Of a stretch of DNA of 64,000 bases, positions 19,450-29,070 are shown in pieces (within the stretch, counting starts at the first letter, position 1; every line of letters starts with the position of its first letter). Origin of the DNA: Marmoricola sp. OAE513 (GTDB lineage Bacteria; Actinomycetota; Actinomycetes; Propionibacteriales; Nocardioidaceae); the NCBI RefSeq assembly GCF_040546585.1, contig NZ_JBEPOC010000001.1, forward strand, positions 3,782,001 through 3,846,000. Direction: 5' to 3'. Both the position numbers and the translations under genes were made by a program. The notes beneath the pieces were generated by a model that searched no databases, was not told where the DNA came from, and saw only the letters and a list, made by a program, of their open reading frames with translations.

Positions 19450-20391
19450 TCAGCTGACGCCCAGCACGTCGACGACCCAGGCGATCGTGCCACGTCCCGG
19501 GACGTCGACAAACTGAGATCTCGTCGGTGTGGGGTTCGGGTCCAGGATGAGCACCCGTGAACCCGTGCGCACGCCCACCAGGCCGGCGTCCCAGGCCGGT
19601 AGGGACAGCTGCGCCCCGATCGGGACGACGGCCGGCTCCTTGAAGTAGGTGTCCACGAACGCGTCGCGGCTCCCCCAGCTCTGGCCCAGGTAGTCGACCG
19701 TGGCCAGACCGTGCGCGGGCACCTTCGGCCCGTCGCCCTCGATCAGCGGGATCACGACGACGTCGTCGGGCTCGGAGGTGCCGGCCGGGAAGGTCACCCG
19801 CGTCGGGTCCCCGGCGACGAGCTCCACCCGGGGTGCGCCTGCCGCGGCCGCCACCGCGGTGCCCCGAGCGGTCCGCAGCACCGAGGCGGACGGTACGGCG
19901 ATGACGTCGGCCACCACGACCACGGGGTCCTCGGGCCGGATGCCCTTCGGAGGGACGCCCTCGGACCCGAAGGCGTCCGCGCTGGGCAGCACCATGGCGA
20001 GCCGGCTGCCCTGGCGCAGCCCGACGAGGGCGTCGTTGAGGGCGGGGAACAGCGAACCGTCGGTGGTCTTGGCGAGCACCGGCAGGTTCGGTTTCTCGTA
20101 CGTCGACGCGGCCCGCTTGCCGGTACGACCGTCGTACAGGGTGACCTGGAGGACGAAGAGCTGGTCGACCACGATCGGCGCTCCGGTGCCGGTCACCACG
20201 ACCGACTTCTCGACCTCCTCCACCTTCAACGGCGGGGCGAGCCTGACGGTGGGCTCGGTGCCCGGCTCCCCGTCGACGGTGACTCCCTGGAGTCCCCCCG
20301 TCGCGGCCGTGCTGCCGGAACCGCTGCAGCCGGACGCGACCAGGACCAGCGCGGCTGCCAGGGCGAGCGCCGCGTTGCGTGACCGGGTCAC
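19450..20391 (-). CDS. FKBP-type peptidyl-prolyl isomerase lipoprotein
   Basis: A 313-residue exported lipoprotein. The signal peptide ([20 protein letters not shown]) ends in a lipobox ASGC. Two FKBP-like domains follow in tandem: the first contains LFPALNDALVGLRQGSRLAMVLPSADAFGSEG, the second DAFVDTYFKEPAVVPIGAQ and AWDAGLVGVRTGSRVLI. It is expected to help fold secreted proteins at the outer face of the membrane; activity not certain. The GTG start at 20391 shares one base with the pafA stop (TAGTG), so the two genes are coupled. A longer frame to 20760 runs through pafA. Confidence 0.88.
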   Translation of the reverse strand: MTRSRNAALALAAALVLVASGCSGSGSTAATGGLQGVTVDGEPGTEPTVRLAPPLKVEEVEKSVVVTGTGAPIVVDQLFVLQVTLYDGRTGKRAASTYEKPNLPVLAKTTDGSLFPALNDALVGLRQGSRLAMVLPSADAFGSEGVPPKGIRPEDPVVVVADVIAVPSASVLRTARGTAVAAAAGAPRVELVAGDPTRVTFPAGTSEPDDVVVIPLIEGDGPKVPAHGLATVDYLGQSWGSRDAFVDTYFKEPAVVPIGAQLSLPAWDAGLVGVRTGSRVLILDPNPTPTRSQFVDVPGRGTIAWVVDVLGVS

Positions 20392-21752
20392 TACATCCCC
20401 TCGATGAGCCGTTCCACGCGCTCGTCGTGAGAGCGGAACGGGTCCTTGCACAGGACCGTGCGCTGAGCCTGGTCGTTCAGCTTCAGGTGCACCCAGTCGA
20501 CCGTGAAGTCGCGGCGGCGCTCCTGGGCGCGCTTGATGAAGTTGCCCCGGAGCCGGGCGCGCGTGCTCTGCGGCGGTACCGACTTGGCGGCGAACACGTC
20601 GAGGTCGTTGGTGACCCGGGTGACCGCACCCCGCTTCTCCAGCAGGTAGTACAGACCGCGGTCGCGGTGGATGTCGTGGTAGGCGAGGTCGAGCTGGGCG
20701 ATCCGCGGGTGCCCGAGCGACAGGTCGTTCTGGGCGCGGTAGCGCTCGATCAGCTTCCACTTGATGACCCAGTCGATCTCGCGCTCCACCAGGGAGAGGT
20801 CACCGGACTCCACGGCCTTGAGGCCGCGTTCCCACAGGTCGAGCGAACGCTCGATGACCGGGGTGTGCAGCTCGCGACGGTCGACGAAGTCGCGCGCCCG
20901 CTGCAGGTACTCCGACTGGATCTCCAGCACGCTGGCCTCGCGACCGTTGGCCAGCAGGACCTTCTTGCGACCGGTCATGTCGTGCGAGATCTCCCGGATG
21001 GCCCGGATCGGGTTCTCCATCGTGAGGTCGCGCATCACCACGCCCTCCTCGATCATCCGCAGCACCAGGTCGCAGGTGGCGACCTTGAGCATCGTGGTCG
21101 TCTCGGACATGTTCGAGTCCCCGACGATCACGTGCAGCCGACGGAAGCGCTCCGCGTCCGCGTGCGGCTCGTCACGGGTGTTGATGATCGGGCGCGACCG
21201 GGTGGTGGCGCTGGAGACGCCCTCCCAGATGTGCTCGGCGCGCTGGCTCAGGGAGTACGACGCCCCGCGCGGGGTCTGGATCACCTTGCCGGCGCCGACG
21301 ATCACCTGACGGGTGACCAGGAACGGGATCAGCACGTCGGCGAGCTTCGAGAACTCACCGTTGCGCGAGACCAGGTAGTTCTCGTGGCAGCCGTAGGAGT
21401 TGCCCGCGGAGTCGGTGTTGTTCTTGAACAGGTAGACGTCCCCGGCGATGCCCTCGTCGTGCAGCCGACGCTCGGCGTCGATCAGCAGGCCCTCGAGGAT
21501 CCGCTCCCCCGCCTTGTCGTGCGTGACCAGGTCGATGATGTCGTCGCACTCGGGCGTCGCGTACTCCGGGTGGCTGCCGACGTCGAGGTAGAGGCGTGCG
21601 CCGTTGCGCAGGAAGACGTTGCTGCTGCGGCCCCAGCTCACGACCTTGCGGAACAGGTAGCGTGCGACCTCGTCCGGCGAGAGACGCCGCTGCCCCTTGA
21701 AGGTGCAGGTGACGCCGTACTCGTTCTCGATGCCGAAGATCCGCCGGTCCAC
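20391..21752 (-). CDS. pafA: Pup--protein ligase PafA
   Basis: Attaches the small protein Pup to lysines of target proteins with ATP (453 aa, normal). The carboxylate-amine ligase fold is recognised by [20 protein letters not shown], the [18 protein letters not shown] segment with the catalytic acidic residue, [19 protein letters not shown], and [28 protein letters not shown]. It is paralogous to Dop 1.8 kb upstream. The gene lies 9 nt after prcA, as in mycobacteria. Confidence 0.97.
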   Translation of the reverse strand: MDRRIFGIENEYGVTCTFKGQRRLSPDEVARYLFRKVVSWGRSSNVFLRNGARLYLDVGSHPEYATPECDDIIDLVTHDKAGERILEGLLIDAERRLHDEGIAGDVYLFKNNTDSAGNSYGCHENYLVSRNGEFSKLADVLIPFLVTRQVIVGAGKVIQTPRGASYSLSQRAEHIWEGVSSATTRSRPIINTRDEPHADAERFRRLHVIVGDSNMSETTTMLKVATCDLVLRMIEEGVVMRDLTMENPIRAIREISHDMTGRKKVLLANGREASVLEIQSEYLQRARDFVDRRELHTPVIERSLDLWERGLKAVESGDLSLVEREIDWVIKWKLIERYRAQNDLSLGHPRIAQLDLAYHDIHRDRGLYYLLEKRGAVTRVTNDLDVFAAKSVPPQSTRARLRGNFIKRAQERRRDFTVDWVHLKLNDQAQRTVLCKDPFRSHDERVERLIEGM

Positions 21753-21761
21753 ACCTCAACC

Positions 21762-22460
21762 CTACGCGTCGGCGAGCAACCCTTGGAGGGAATCGCCGTC
21801 CAGCCGACGGAACTTCCGCTGCTGCGTCCGGGTCCGGTCCAGCACCGCGACCTCGAGGTCGTCGGCCGGGATGGTGCGCTGCTCCGCCGCTCCCTGGCCC
21901 AGGGCGGCCACGGCGAGCCGGATCGCAGCGTCCAGCGCCAGACCGTCCGCGTAGTGCTCTTTGAGGTACGTCGACACCGACTCCGCGTCCCCACCCATCG
22001 CGGCGAAGCCGTGCTCGTCGGCGACCTGACCGTCGTAGGTGAGCCGGAAGATCTGGTCCTCGGACGCCTCGTCCCCGACCTCGGCGACGAAGATCTCGAC
22101 CTCGTAGGGCTTCTCGCCGCCCGAGGAGAAGATCGAACCGAGGGTCTGGGCGTACGCGTTCGCCAGGCCCCGTCCGGTGACGTCGCGACGGTCGTAGGAG
22201 TAGCCCCGCATGTCGGCGAGCCGGACACCGGCGATCCGCAGGTTCTCGAACTCGTTGTAGCGGCCGACCGCGGCGAAGGCGATCCGGTCGTAGATCTCGC
22301 TGACCTTGTGCAACGCCTGGGAGGGGTTCTCCGAGACGAAGACGACGCCGTCGGCGTACTGGACCAGGGCGACCGACCGACCGCGCGCGATGCCCTTCCG
22401 GGCGAAGTCCGCCCGGTCCTTCATCAGCTGCTCGGGGCTCACGTAATACGGCATTGTCAT
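21762..22460 (-). CDS. prcA: 20S proteasome subunit alpha PrcA
   Basis: The outer-ring subunit of the bacterial proteasome (232 aa). It begins [29 protein letters not shown], the gate-forming helix of PrcA, and continues with [19 protein letters not shown] and [38 protein letters not shown]. The C-terminal tail is where the Mpa GQYL end docks between alpha subunits. The first ATG (22460) is chosen since GAGGA lies 7 nt upstream; a second ATG is two codons inside. Confidence 0.97.
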   Translation of the reverse strand: MTMPYYVSPEQLMKDRADFARKGIARGRSVALVQYADGVVFVSENPSQALHKVSEIYDRIAFAAVGRYNEFENLRIAGVRLADMRGYSYDRRDVTGRGLANAYAQTLGSIFSSGGEKPYEVEIFVAEVGDEASEDQIFRLTYDGQVADEHGFAAMGGDAESVSTYLKEHYADGLALDAAIRLAVAALGQGAAEQRTIPADDLEVAVLDRTRTQQRKFRRLDGDSLQGLLADA

Positions 22461-22470
22461 GGGGAGTTCC

Positions 22471-23310
22471 TCAGCTCAGAGCAGCGTGCGGGCCGTCGGG
22501 GCGGACCATCCGGGCGGCGACGACGGTGTCGGCGATCGCGGCGACCGCGTCCTCGGACATCCGGGTCTGCCCGTCGGCGGTGATCACGTGCACGACCGGG
22601 AAGATCCGCCGGGTCAGGTCGGGCCCCCCGGTGGCGGAGTCGTCGTCGGCGGCGTCGTACAGAGCCTGGACCGCTGCGGTCACGCACTCCTCGGCGGTGA
22701 AACCGTTGCGGTACAGCTTCTTCAGCGAGCCGCGGGCGAACATCGAACCCGAGCCGACGGAGTGGAACGCGGTCTCCTCGTAGCGCCCACCCGTGACGTC
22801 GTAGGAGAAGATCCGGCCCTGCTGGGCGCGCTGGTCGAAACCGGCGAACAGCGGGACCACGGCCAGGCCCTGCATGGCGAGCGAGAGGTTGTTGCGGATC
22901 AGCGCGGAGAGCCGGTTCGCCTTGCCGTCGATCGAGAGCGTGCTGCCCTCGATCTTCTCGTAGTGCTCGAGCTCGGTCTGGAAGAGGCGCACCATCTCGA
23001 CAGCGAGACCTGCGGTGCCCGCGATGCCGACGCAGGAGAATTCGTCGGCCGGGAAGACCTTCTCGATGTCACGCTGCGCGATGACGTTACCCATCGTCGC
23101 GCGCCGGTCACCGGCCATGACGACCCCGCCGTCGAAGGTGGCGGCGACGATGGTGGTGCCGTGCGGCGCCAGGTCGGCAGCGCTGCCCGGTGGCAGCGGC
23201 CGACGGGCCGGCAGCAGGTCGGGGGCGACGGTGCCGACGAAGTCGGCGAAGGACGAGGTGCCCGGCGTCAGGAAGGCGTCGGGAAGACGCCCGGAGTCCA
23301 ACGTGCTCAC
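22471..23310 (-). CDS. prcB: 20S proteasome subunit beta PrcB (catalytic, with propeptide)
   Basis: The proteolytic subunit (279 aa precursor). A 51-residue propeptide ends in HG, and cleavage before Thr52 ([23 protein letters not shown]) exposes the catalytic threonine. The catalytic aspartate (AGDRR) and lysine ([11 protein letters not shown]) are in place. GTG start overlapping the pup stop (GTGA). Order pup-prcB-prcA is the standard one. Confidence 0.97.
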   Translation of the reverse strand: MSTLDSGRLPDAFLTPGTSSFADFVGTVAPDLLPARRPLPPGSAADLAPHGTTIVAATFDGGVVMAGDRRATMGNVIAQRDIEKVFPADEFSCVGIAGTAGLAVEMVRLFQTELEHYEKIEGSTLSIDGKANRLSALIRNNLSLAMQGLAVVPLFAGFDQRAQQGRIFSYDVTGGRYEETAFHSVGSGSMFARGSLKKLYRNGFTAEECVTAAVQALYDAADDDSATGGPDLTRRIFPVVHVITADGQTRMSEDAVAAIADTVVAARMVRPDGPHAALS

Positions 23311-23516
23311 TGGCCACCCTTCTGGATGAAGGACTTCACGAAGTCCTCGGCGTTGACCTCGAGCACGTCGTCGATCTCGTCGAGGATCGCGTCGATGTCC
23401 TCGTCGAGCTTCTCCTTGCGCTCGGCAACGGATTCAGCGGGCGCGGTCGCGGAGTCGTCGGGGACCGCTTCCTCGGTCTCGGACGACTTCCGCGGCTGCT
23501 TGTGCTCCTGTGCCAT
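23307..23516 (-). CDS. pup: Prokaryotic ubiquitin-like protein Pup
   Basis: The 69-residue, highly acidic, mostly disordered tag. It contains the helical Mpa-binding stretch ([23 protein letters not shown]) and ends [11 protein letters not shown]. The final Gln must be deamidated by Dop to Glu before PafA can use it. Ribosome site GAGGGAGA upstream. A TAGGGT promoter box overlaps the end of dop, so pup-prcB-prcA can be transcribed separately. Confidence 0.98.
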   Translation of the reverse strand: MAQEHKQPRKSSETEEAVPDDSATAPAESVAERKEKLDEDIDAILDEIDDVLEVNAEDFVKSFIQKGGQ

Positions 23517-23552
23517 CTGCTTCTCCCTCGTTGTGCAAAGTCCGCTGCTACG

Positions 23553-23558
23553 ACCCTA
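23553..23558 (-). promoter_or_regulatory. -10 box (TAGGGT) of the pup-prcBA promoter
   Basis: On the minus strand TAGGGT lies at 23558-23553, 37 nt before the pup ATG. Its first three bases are the dop stop codon. TAGGGT is the same -10 motif found in front of several other genes in this window. No clear -35 box is visible. Confidence 0.45.
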
Positions 23559-25061
23559 GCGAGTCAGGGCCGAGAACAGGTCCAGAGCTGTCTCACTCGC
23601 GTCGATCAATTCGCCGACGTGCGCCTTGCTGCCGCGCATCGGGTCGATCGTGGGCACGCGCTGGAGCGAGTCGTGCCCGGGGAGGTCGAAGATCACCGAG
23701 TCCCACGACGCCGCTGCGATGCTGTCCGGGTACTTCTCCAGGCAGCGTCCGCGGAAGTAGGCGCGGGTGTCGGTCGGCGGGTCGTGCATCGCCCCGGCGA
23801 CCTCCTCGTCGGTCAGCAGCCGCTCCATCCGGCCCAGCCGCAGCAGCCGGTGGTACAGGCCCTTCTCCGGGCGCAGGTCGGAGTACTGCAGGTCGATGAG
23901 GTGCAGCTTGGCGTCGTCCCAGTCCAGGCCGTCGCGCTCGCGGTAGGACTCGAGCAGCTTGAGCTTGGCGACCCAGTCCAGCTCGGTCGCGCACTCGAAG
24001 GGGTCCCGCTCGAGCCGGGTCAGCACGGACTCCCAGCGACGCAGGACCTCCGCGGTGTCGGCGTCGACGTCGGACCCGTAGCGAGACGTGACGTACGACG
24101 AGGCAAGACCGAAGTACTCCCACTGCAGCTGGACGGCTGTCAGCGTCTGCCCGTTCTCGCGCTCGAGCAGGTGGGTCAGCGTCGGGTCGTGCGAGACGGC
24201 TCGCAACGAGGCCACCGAGTTCGAGACGCTGAGGTCCTCGGTGAGGTACTTGTTCTCGATCATGTCGAGCACCAGGGCGGTGGTGCCGACCTTGAGGTAG
24301 GTCGAGATCTCCGACAGGTTCGCGTCGCCGATGATCACGTGCAGGCGCCGGGACTTCTCGGGGTCGGCGTGGGGCTCGTCCCGGGTGTTCACGATGGGCC
24401 GCTTCAGGGTGGTCTCGAGGCCCACCTCGACCTCGAAGAAGTCCGAGCGCTGGGCGATCTGGAACCCGTGCCCGCGACCGTCCTGGCCGATGCCGACCCG
24501 ACCGGCCCCGCAGACGACCTGACGGGAGACGAAGAACGGGATCAGGTGCTTGACGATGTCGCCGAACGGTGTCGACCGCTTCATCAGGTAGTTCTCGTGG
24601 GCGCCGTAGGAGGCGCCCTTGTTGTCGGTGTTGTTCTTGTAGAGCACGATGTCGGGCTCACCGGTCACCGAGGCGAACCCGCAGGCGTCCAGCGCGACCT
24701 GCTCCCCGGCCTTGTCCCAGAGGACGGCGTCGCGGGGGTTGGTCACCTCGGGGCTGGAGTACTCCGGGTGCGCGTGGTCGACGTACAGGCGGGCCCCGTT
24801 GGTCAGGATGACGTTCGCCAGGCCGAGGTCCTCGTCGGTGAGCTGACTCGGGTCGGCCACCTCGCGGGCGAGATCGAACCCGCGGGCGTCGCGCAGCGGC
24901 GACTCCTCCTCGAAGTCCCAGCGGGCACGACGCGCGTGCACCTCGGCGCTCGCGTAGGCGTTGACCAGCCGGGTGCTGGCGACCATGGGGTTCGCGTGCG
25001 GCTGGCCGACGACCGAGATGCCGAACTCGGTCTCGGTCCCCATCACCCTTCGGACGGTCAC
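23556..25061 (-). CDS. dop: Depupylase/deamidase Dop
   Basis: Deamidates the C-terminal Gln of Pup and removes Pup from conjugates (501 aa). The PafA-like fold is seen in VMGTETEFGISVVG, ARLYVDHAHPEYSSPEVTNPRDAV with the catalytic aspartate, YKNNTDNKGASYGAHENYLM and [28 protein letters not shown]. The Dop-specific loop after residue 35 (SAEVHARRARWDFEEESPLRDARGFDL) distinguishes it from PafA. Start is GTG 25061, with alternative in-frame GTG 25055 (VRRVMGTE) that better matches M. tuberculosis Dop. One base separates it from the mpa stop. Confidence 0.96.
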   Translation of the reverse strand: MTVRRVMGTETEFGISVVGQPHANPMVASTRLVNAYASAEVHARRARWDFEEESPLRDARGFDLAREVADPSQLTDEDLGLANVILTNGARLYVDHAHPEYSSPEVTNPRDAVLWDKAGEQVALDACGFASVTGEPDIVLYKNNTDNKGASYGAHENYLMKRSTPFGDIVKHLIPFFVSRQVVCGAGRVGIGQDGRGHGFQIAQRSDFFEVEVGLETTLKRPIVNTRDEPHADPEKSRRLHVIIGDANLSEISTYLKVGTTALVLDMIENKYLTEDLSVSNSVASLRAVSHDPTLTHLLERENGQTLTAVQLQWEYFGLASSYVTSRYGSDVDADTAEVLRRWESVLTRLERDPFECATELDWVAKLKLLESYRERDGLDWDDAKLHLIDLQYSDLRPEKGLYHRLLRLGRMERLLTDEEVAGAMHDPPTDTRAYFRGRCLEKYPDSIAAASWDSVIFDLPGHDSLQRVPTIDPMRGSKAHVGELIDASETALDLFSALTR

Positions 25062-25062
25062 G

Positions 25063-26805
25063 TCACAGGTACTGACCCGTGTTCGCCACGGTGTCGATGG
25101 AGCGGCCGGGCTCGGTGCCCTGCTTGCCGGTGATCAGGGTGCGGATGAAGACGATCCGCTCGCCCTTCTTGCCGGAGATCCGGGCCCAGTCGTCCGGGTT
25201 GGTCGTGTTCGGCAGGTCCTCGTTCTCCTTGAACTCGTCGACGCACGCTTGGAGCATGTGCTGGACCCGCAGACCCTTCTGGTTGTTGTCCAGCAGATCC
25301 TTGATGGCCATCTTCTTGGCACGGTCGACGATGTTCTGGATCATCGCGCCGGAGTTGAAGTCCTTGAAGTACAGGACCTCCTTGTCGCCGTTGGCGTAGG
25401 TGACCTCGAGGAACCGGTTCTCGTCGGTCTCGGTGTACATCCGCTCGACGGTGGCGTTGATCATGCCGGCCACGGTGGCGTCGCGGTCGCCGCCGAACTC
25501 GCTGAGGTCGTCGGCGTGCAGCGGCAGCGTCGCGGTCAGGTACTTGGAGAAGATGTCGCGGGCCGACTCGGCGTCCGGACGCTCGATCTTGATCTTCACG
25601 TCCAGGCGTCCCGGGCGCAGGATGGCCGGGTCGATCATGTCCTCGCGGTTGGAGGCGCCGATGACCAGCACGTTCTCGAGCAGCTCGACGCCGTCGATCT
25701 CGCTGAGCAGCTGCGGCACGATCGTGTTCTCCACGTCGGAAGACACGCCCGAGCCGCGGGTGCGGAAGAGCGAGTCCATCTCGTCGAAGAACACGATGAC
25801 CGGCGTGCCCTCGCTGGCCTTCTCACGAGCGCGCTGGAAGACCAGACGGATGTGCCGCTCGGTCTCGCCGACGTACTTGTTGAGCAGCTCGGGGCCCTTG
25901 ATGTTCAGGAAGTAGCTCTTGCCTTCCTGACCGGTCTTGGCGGCGACCTTCTTGGCGAGGCTGTTCGCGACCGCCTTGGCGATCAGTGTCTTGCCGCAAC
26001 CCGGAGGGCCGTAGAGCAGCACGCCCTTCGGCGCCTTCAGCTCGTGCTCCAGGAACAGCTCGGGGTGCAGGTACGGCAGCTCGACGGCGTCCCGGATCTG
26101 GTCGATCTGGCCGCCGAGACCACCGATGTCGCTGTAGTCGATGTCGGGGACCTCTTCGAGGACGAGCTCCTCGACCTCGGACTTCGGCACCCGCTCGTAG
26201 ACGTAGCCGGAACGTCCGTCCAGCAGCAGCGAGTCGCCGGCACGGAGCTTGAGCTCGGTCAGCGGTTCGGCCAGCCGGACCACGCGCTCCTCGTCGGCGT
26301 TCGCGATGATCAGGGCACGCTCGCCGTCGGCGAGCAGCTCCTTGAACATGACGACCTCGCCGATCTGCTCGAACTCGAGCGCCGCGACGACGTTCATGGC
26401 CTCGTTGAGCATCACCTCCTGGCCCTTGACCAGGTTCTCGACCTCGACGGCCGGGCTCACGGTCACCCGGAGCTTGCGGCCCCCGGTGAAGACGTCGACG
26501 GAGTCGTCGTCGTTGCGCGCCAGGAAGGTGCCGAAACCGGTCGGCGGCTGCGCCAGCCGGTCGACCTCCTCCTTCAGCGTCATGATCTGGTCGCGGGCGT
26601 CGCGCAGGGTGCCGGCCAGGCGCTCGTTCTGGGCGGTGACGGCGGCGAGCGACCGCTGGGTGTCGACGAGTCGCTGCTCCAGGGCTCCCGAACCGGTCGA
26701 GCCGGGCACGTCCGCGAGTCTGCGGCGCAACTCCCCCACTTCAGCCTCCAGGTAGGAGAGCTGGCTGAGCAGCTGTGCGTTGTCCTGACCGTCTGCGCTC
26801 GTCAT
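25063..26805 (-). CDS. arc: Proteasomal AAA ATPase (Mpa/ARC)
   Basis: The hexameric unfoldase that recognises Pup and feeds substrates to PrcAB (580 aa). Order: N-terminal coiled coil ([18 protein letters not shown] onward, about residues 15-80), two OB domains ([23 protein letters not shown] and the [20 protein letters not shown] strand), then the AAA domain with Walker A GPPGCGKT, Walker [12 protein letters not shown] and the sensor/arginine finger region ILRPGRLD. It ends in GQYL, the proteasome-docking tail. ATG start with a strong GGAGGAGG upstream and a TAGGGT box at 26848-26843. Called mpa in mycobacteria. Confidence 0.97.
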   Translation of the reverse strand: MTSADGQDNAQLLSQLSYLEAEVGELRRRLADVPGSTGSGALEQRLVDTQRSLAAVTAQNERLAGTLRDARDQIMTLKEEVDRLAQPPTGFGTFLARNDDDSVDVFTGGRKLRVTVSPAVEVENLVKGQEVMLNEAMNVVAALEFEQIGEVVMFKELLADGERALIIANADEERVVRLAEPLTELKLRAGDSLLLDGRSGYVYERVPKSEVEELVLEEVPDIDYSDIGGLGGQIDQIRDAVELPYLHPELFLEHELKAPKGVLLYGPPGCGKTLIAKAVANSLAKKVAAKTGQEGKSYFLNIKGPELLNKYVGETERHIRLVFQRAREKASEGTPVIVFFDEMDSLFRTRGSGVSSDVENTIVPQLLSEIDGVELLENVLVIGASNREDMIDPAILRPGRLDVKIKIERPDAESARDIFSKYLTATLPLHADDLSEFGGDRDATVAGMINATVERMYTETDENRFLEVTYANGDKEVLYFKDFNSGAMIQNIVDRAKKMAIKDLLDNNQKGLRVQHMLQACVDEFKENEDLPNTTNPDDWARISGKKGERIVFIRTLITGKQGTEPGRSIDTVANTGQYL

Positions 26806-26842
26806 CGGACCTCATCCTCCTCCGGAGTGTTCCTCTGATTCG

Positions 26843-26848
26843 ACCCTA
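26843..26848 (-). promoter_or_regulatory. -10 box (TAGGGT) of the arc/mpa promoter
   Basis: TAGGGT on the minus strand, 38 nt before the arc ATG in the 101-nt gap after trmI. The gap also holds the GGAGGAGG ribosome site. No clear -35 element. It suggests the proteasome genes can be expressed independently of trmI. Confidence 0.4.
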
Positions 26849-26906
26849 CCCGCGCAGGTGCAACGATTTTCGGCACTTTGGTCACGTGTTCGTCACACCT
26901 GGGAGA

Positions 26907-27872
26907 TCAATCGGCGTCCGAGGACCGCGCCTGAGCCTGTTCGTCGAGGACATCCGCCGGGCGTGGACCGCTGTAGTCCTCGCCGTAGGCACCCGGAGCG
27001 GGACGGCGCTTCTTGCGCGGCGCAGGGTTGCCCGGGGCCATCCGGCGCGCCGTGACCAGGAAGCCGGTGTGCCCGTTCATCTTGTGGCTGGGGCGGATCG
27101 CGAGGCCCTCGACGTGCCACTCCCGGACCAGCGTCTCCCAGGGTTGTGGCTCGGTGAACTCGCCGTGCGCCCGGAGCGTCTCGGTGACCTTCCCGAGCTG
27201 GCTGGTGGTGGCGACGTAGGCGACCACGACTCCACCGGGCACCAGCGCCTCGGCGACGGCGTCCACGCACTCCCAGGGGGCGAGCATGTCGAGGACGACC
27301 CGGTCGACGGTGCCGGGGCCGTGCACGCCGGGGAGCTCGGTGACGAGGTCGCCCACCGTGAGCTGCCAGGCCGGGTGGTCACCACGGAAGAACTGGGTGA
27401 CGTTCTTGCGGGCTACGTCAGCGAACTCCTCGCGGCGCTCGAACGACGACACCTGGCCGTGCGGGCCCACGGCGCGCAGCAGCGAGCAGGTCAGGGCGCC
27501 GGAACCGACGCCGGCCTCGACGACGCGCGCGCCCGGGAAGATGTCGGCCATCGCGACGATCTGGGCGGCGTCCTTCGGGTAGACCACGGCGGCACCGCGC
27601 GGCATCGAGACGACGAACTCGTTGAGCAGCGGTCGGAAGACCAGGTACTCGCCACCCGAGGTCGAGGTGATGGTGAAGCCCTCGTCGCGCCCGATCAGCT
27701 CGTCGTGCTCGAGCCCACCGCGGTTCGTGTGGAAGGTCTTGCCCGCCTCCAGGCAGATGTTGTGGCGACGGCCCTTGCCGTCCACCAGCCGCACCCACTC
27801 CCCCGCGCGCAGCGGTCCGCGACCGACTCCCGCCCAGGAGGGGTCGATCGGGGTCTGCTCGTCCTGCGTCAT
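26907..27872 (-). CDS. trmI: tRNA (adenine(58)-N1)-methyltransferase TrmI
   Basis: SAM-dependent enzyme making m1A58 in the T-loop of tRNAs (321 aa). An N-terminal beta domain (GPLRAGEWVRLVDGKGRRHNICL) leads into the Rossmann methyltransferase core with VVEAGVGSGALTCSLLRAVG (SAM motif I), DRVVLDMLAPWECV (motif IV) and the family ending. A basic tail (PRKKRRPAPG) may add RNA affinity. trmI next to the proteasome ATPase is standard gene order in actinobacteria. The ATG overlaps the protease stop (ATGA at 27869-27872). Confidence 0.95.
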   Translation of the reverse strand: MTQDEQTPIDPSWAGVGRGPLRAGEWVRLVDGKGRRHNICLEAGKTFHTNRGGLEHDELIGRDEGFTITSTSGGEYLVFRPLLNEFVVSMPRGAAVVYPKDAAQIVAMADIFPGARVVEAGVGSGALTCSLLRAVGPHGQVSSFERREEFADVARKNVTQFFRGDHPAWQLTVGDLVTELPGVHGPGTVDRVVLDMLAPWECVDAVAEALVPGGVVVAYVATTSQLGKVTETLRAHGEFTEPQPWETLVREWHVEGLAIRPSHKMNGHTGFLVTARRMAPGNPAPRKKRRPAPGAYGEDYSGPRPADVLDEQAQARSSDAD

Positions 27873-29014
27873 CGTCGTGCTCCTGCTTCGAAGGCTGCGT
27901 CTACATCGGTGCTCGCGAGGAGACCGTAGAGAGCACCGTCCGGTTCGACCAGCAGGTACTCCGAGGCAGGAGTGTGCGCCATCGCCCGGATCAGGTCTTC
28001 ACCGGCCAGGTCCGCGGAGATCACCAGGCCCTCGGACAGGGACCTGGCCACCGAGCTGACCGGCACCCAGGGTCGGCGCTCCTCGGGCACCGAAAGCAGG
28101 GCGGTCTCGTTCACGATGCTCGCCAGGGTCCCGTTGCCGGTGGTGACCACCAGACCACCGGCCGAGGCGTCCTGCGCGCGGCGTACGGCCTCGGAGACCG
28201 GCAGGTCGTCCGGTACGGCGACGACGCGGCGGGCCAAGCGACGGGCCTGGAGCGCGGGCAGGCGCTGACGGATCCTGGCGTTGGTCATCGAGGCGCTGGC
28301 ACCGGACCAGAGGAAGGCTCCGACGACCGCAGCGAACAGGTAGTCGTAGAGGTCCGGCTCGACGCCGGTGAACTGCTTGCTGAACGCCGGCCAGATCAGC
28401 GCCAGCCCGGCGATCGCCCGGCCGCCCCAGCCGGCCACGATGGTCCCGGTGTGCATGTTGCCCTTGGCCTGCCAGACGGCGGCACGCAGGACTCGCCCGC
28501 CGTCGAGCGGCAGCCCGGGGACCAGGTTGAGGACCCCGACGACCAGGTTCGCCCCCGCGATGCCCTCGACCGCCAGCCGGGTCAGCCCCTGGGGGTCGGC
28601 CAGCAGGACGAGCAGCCCGAGGAGACCGACGGCGATCGACGTCAACGGACCGACCACGGCGATCTTGAACTCCTGGGCGGCCGTCTTCGCCTCGCCCTCG
28701 ATCTCGGTGGCGCCGCCGAGGAACTGCAGGCTGATCGAGCGGACCTTCAGCCCGACCCGCTTGGCCATCACGGCGTGCGACATCTCGTGCAGCAGGATCG
28801 AGCCGTAGAGCAGGACCGCGAAGCCGAACCCGGCGACGTACTTCCACACCCCGAGGTCGGGCTCGACGCTCTCGATCCGCGGGGCGAGAAGCGCGGCGAT
28901 CAGGACGGCGATGACGATCCAGGACGCCCGGACGTAGACGTCGACCCCGACGAGCGAGCCGATCCGGAACGAGCCGGGAGGCTGCGTCGAGCGGCGCTGG
29001 TCGTCAGGGGTCAC
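27869..29014 (-). CDS. Site-2 protease family zinc metalloprotease with CBS domains (M50, Rip3-like)
   Basis: A 381-residue intramembrane protease. Membrane helices occupy the first 250 residues, with the zinc motif HEMSHAVMAKRVG in a helix and the third ligand in NLVPGLPLDGGRVLRA. The C-terminal part has two CBS repeats (VPDDLPVSEAVRRAQ and SEGLVISADLAGEDLIRAM). The CBS-bearing branch resembles Rip3 of M. tuberculosis; substrates are unknown. Start GTG 29014 with TAGCGT (29027-29022) seven bases before it, so leaderless. It is the first gene of the minus-strand proteasome cluster. Confidence 0.9.
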   Translation of the reverse strand: MTPDDQRRSTQPPGSFRIGSLVGVDVYVRASWIVIAVLIAALLAPRIESVEPDLGVWKYVAGFGFAVLLYGSILLHEMSHAVMAKRVGLKVRSISLQFLGGATEIEGEAKTAAQEFKIAVVGPLTSIAVGLLGLLVLLADPQGLTRLAVEGIAGANLVVGVLNLVPGLPLDGGRVLRAAVWQAKGNMHTGTIVAGWGGRAIAGLALIWPAFSKQFTGVEPDLYDYLFAAVVGAFLWSGASASMTNARIRQRLPALQARRLARRVVAVPDDLPVSEAVRRAQDASAGGLVVTTGNGTLASIVNETALLSVPEERRPWVPVSSVARSLSEGLVISADLAGEDLIRAMAHTPASEYLLVEPDGALYGLLASTDVDAAFEAGARR

Positions 29015-29021
29015 AGGCGAA

Positions 29022-29063
29022 ACGCTATCCCGAGTCGCCCAGCCCGGATGACCCGCGTACTCT
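29022..29063. promoter_or_regulatory. Divergent leaderless promoters for the M50 protease and gtrA-like genes
   Basis: Minus-strand -10 TAGCGT (29027-29022) serves the protease; plus-strand -10 TACTCT (29058-29063) serves the GtrA-like gene. Both sit seven bases before a GTG start, with no ribosome site between box and start. Confidence 0.5.
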
Positions 29064-29070
29064 CCGGTGC

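Noticed and set aside
20391-25061. pafA and dop as a duplicated gene
   Set aside because: They are similar but distinct paralogues (Pup ligase and depupylase) that normally occur together; no recent duplication.
23307-26805. Pup-proteasome cluster as a novel system
   Set aside because: It is a well-described actinobacterial system with standard gene order and intact motifs.
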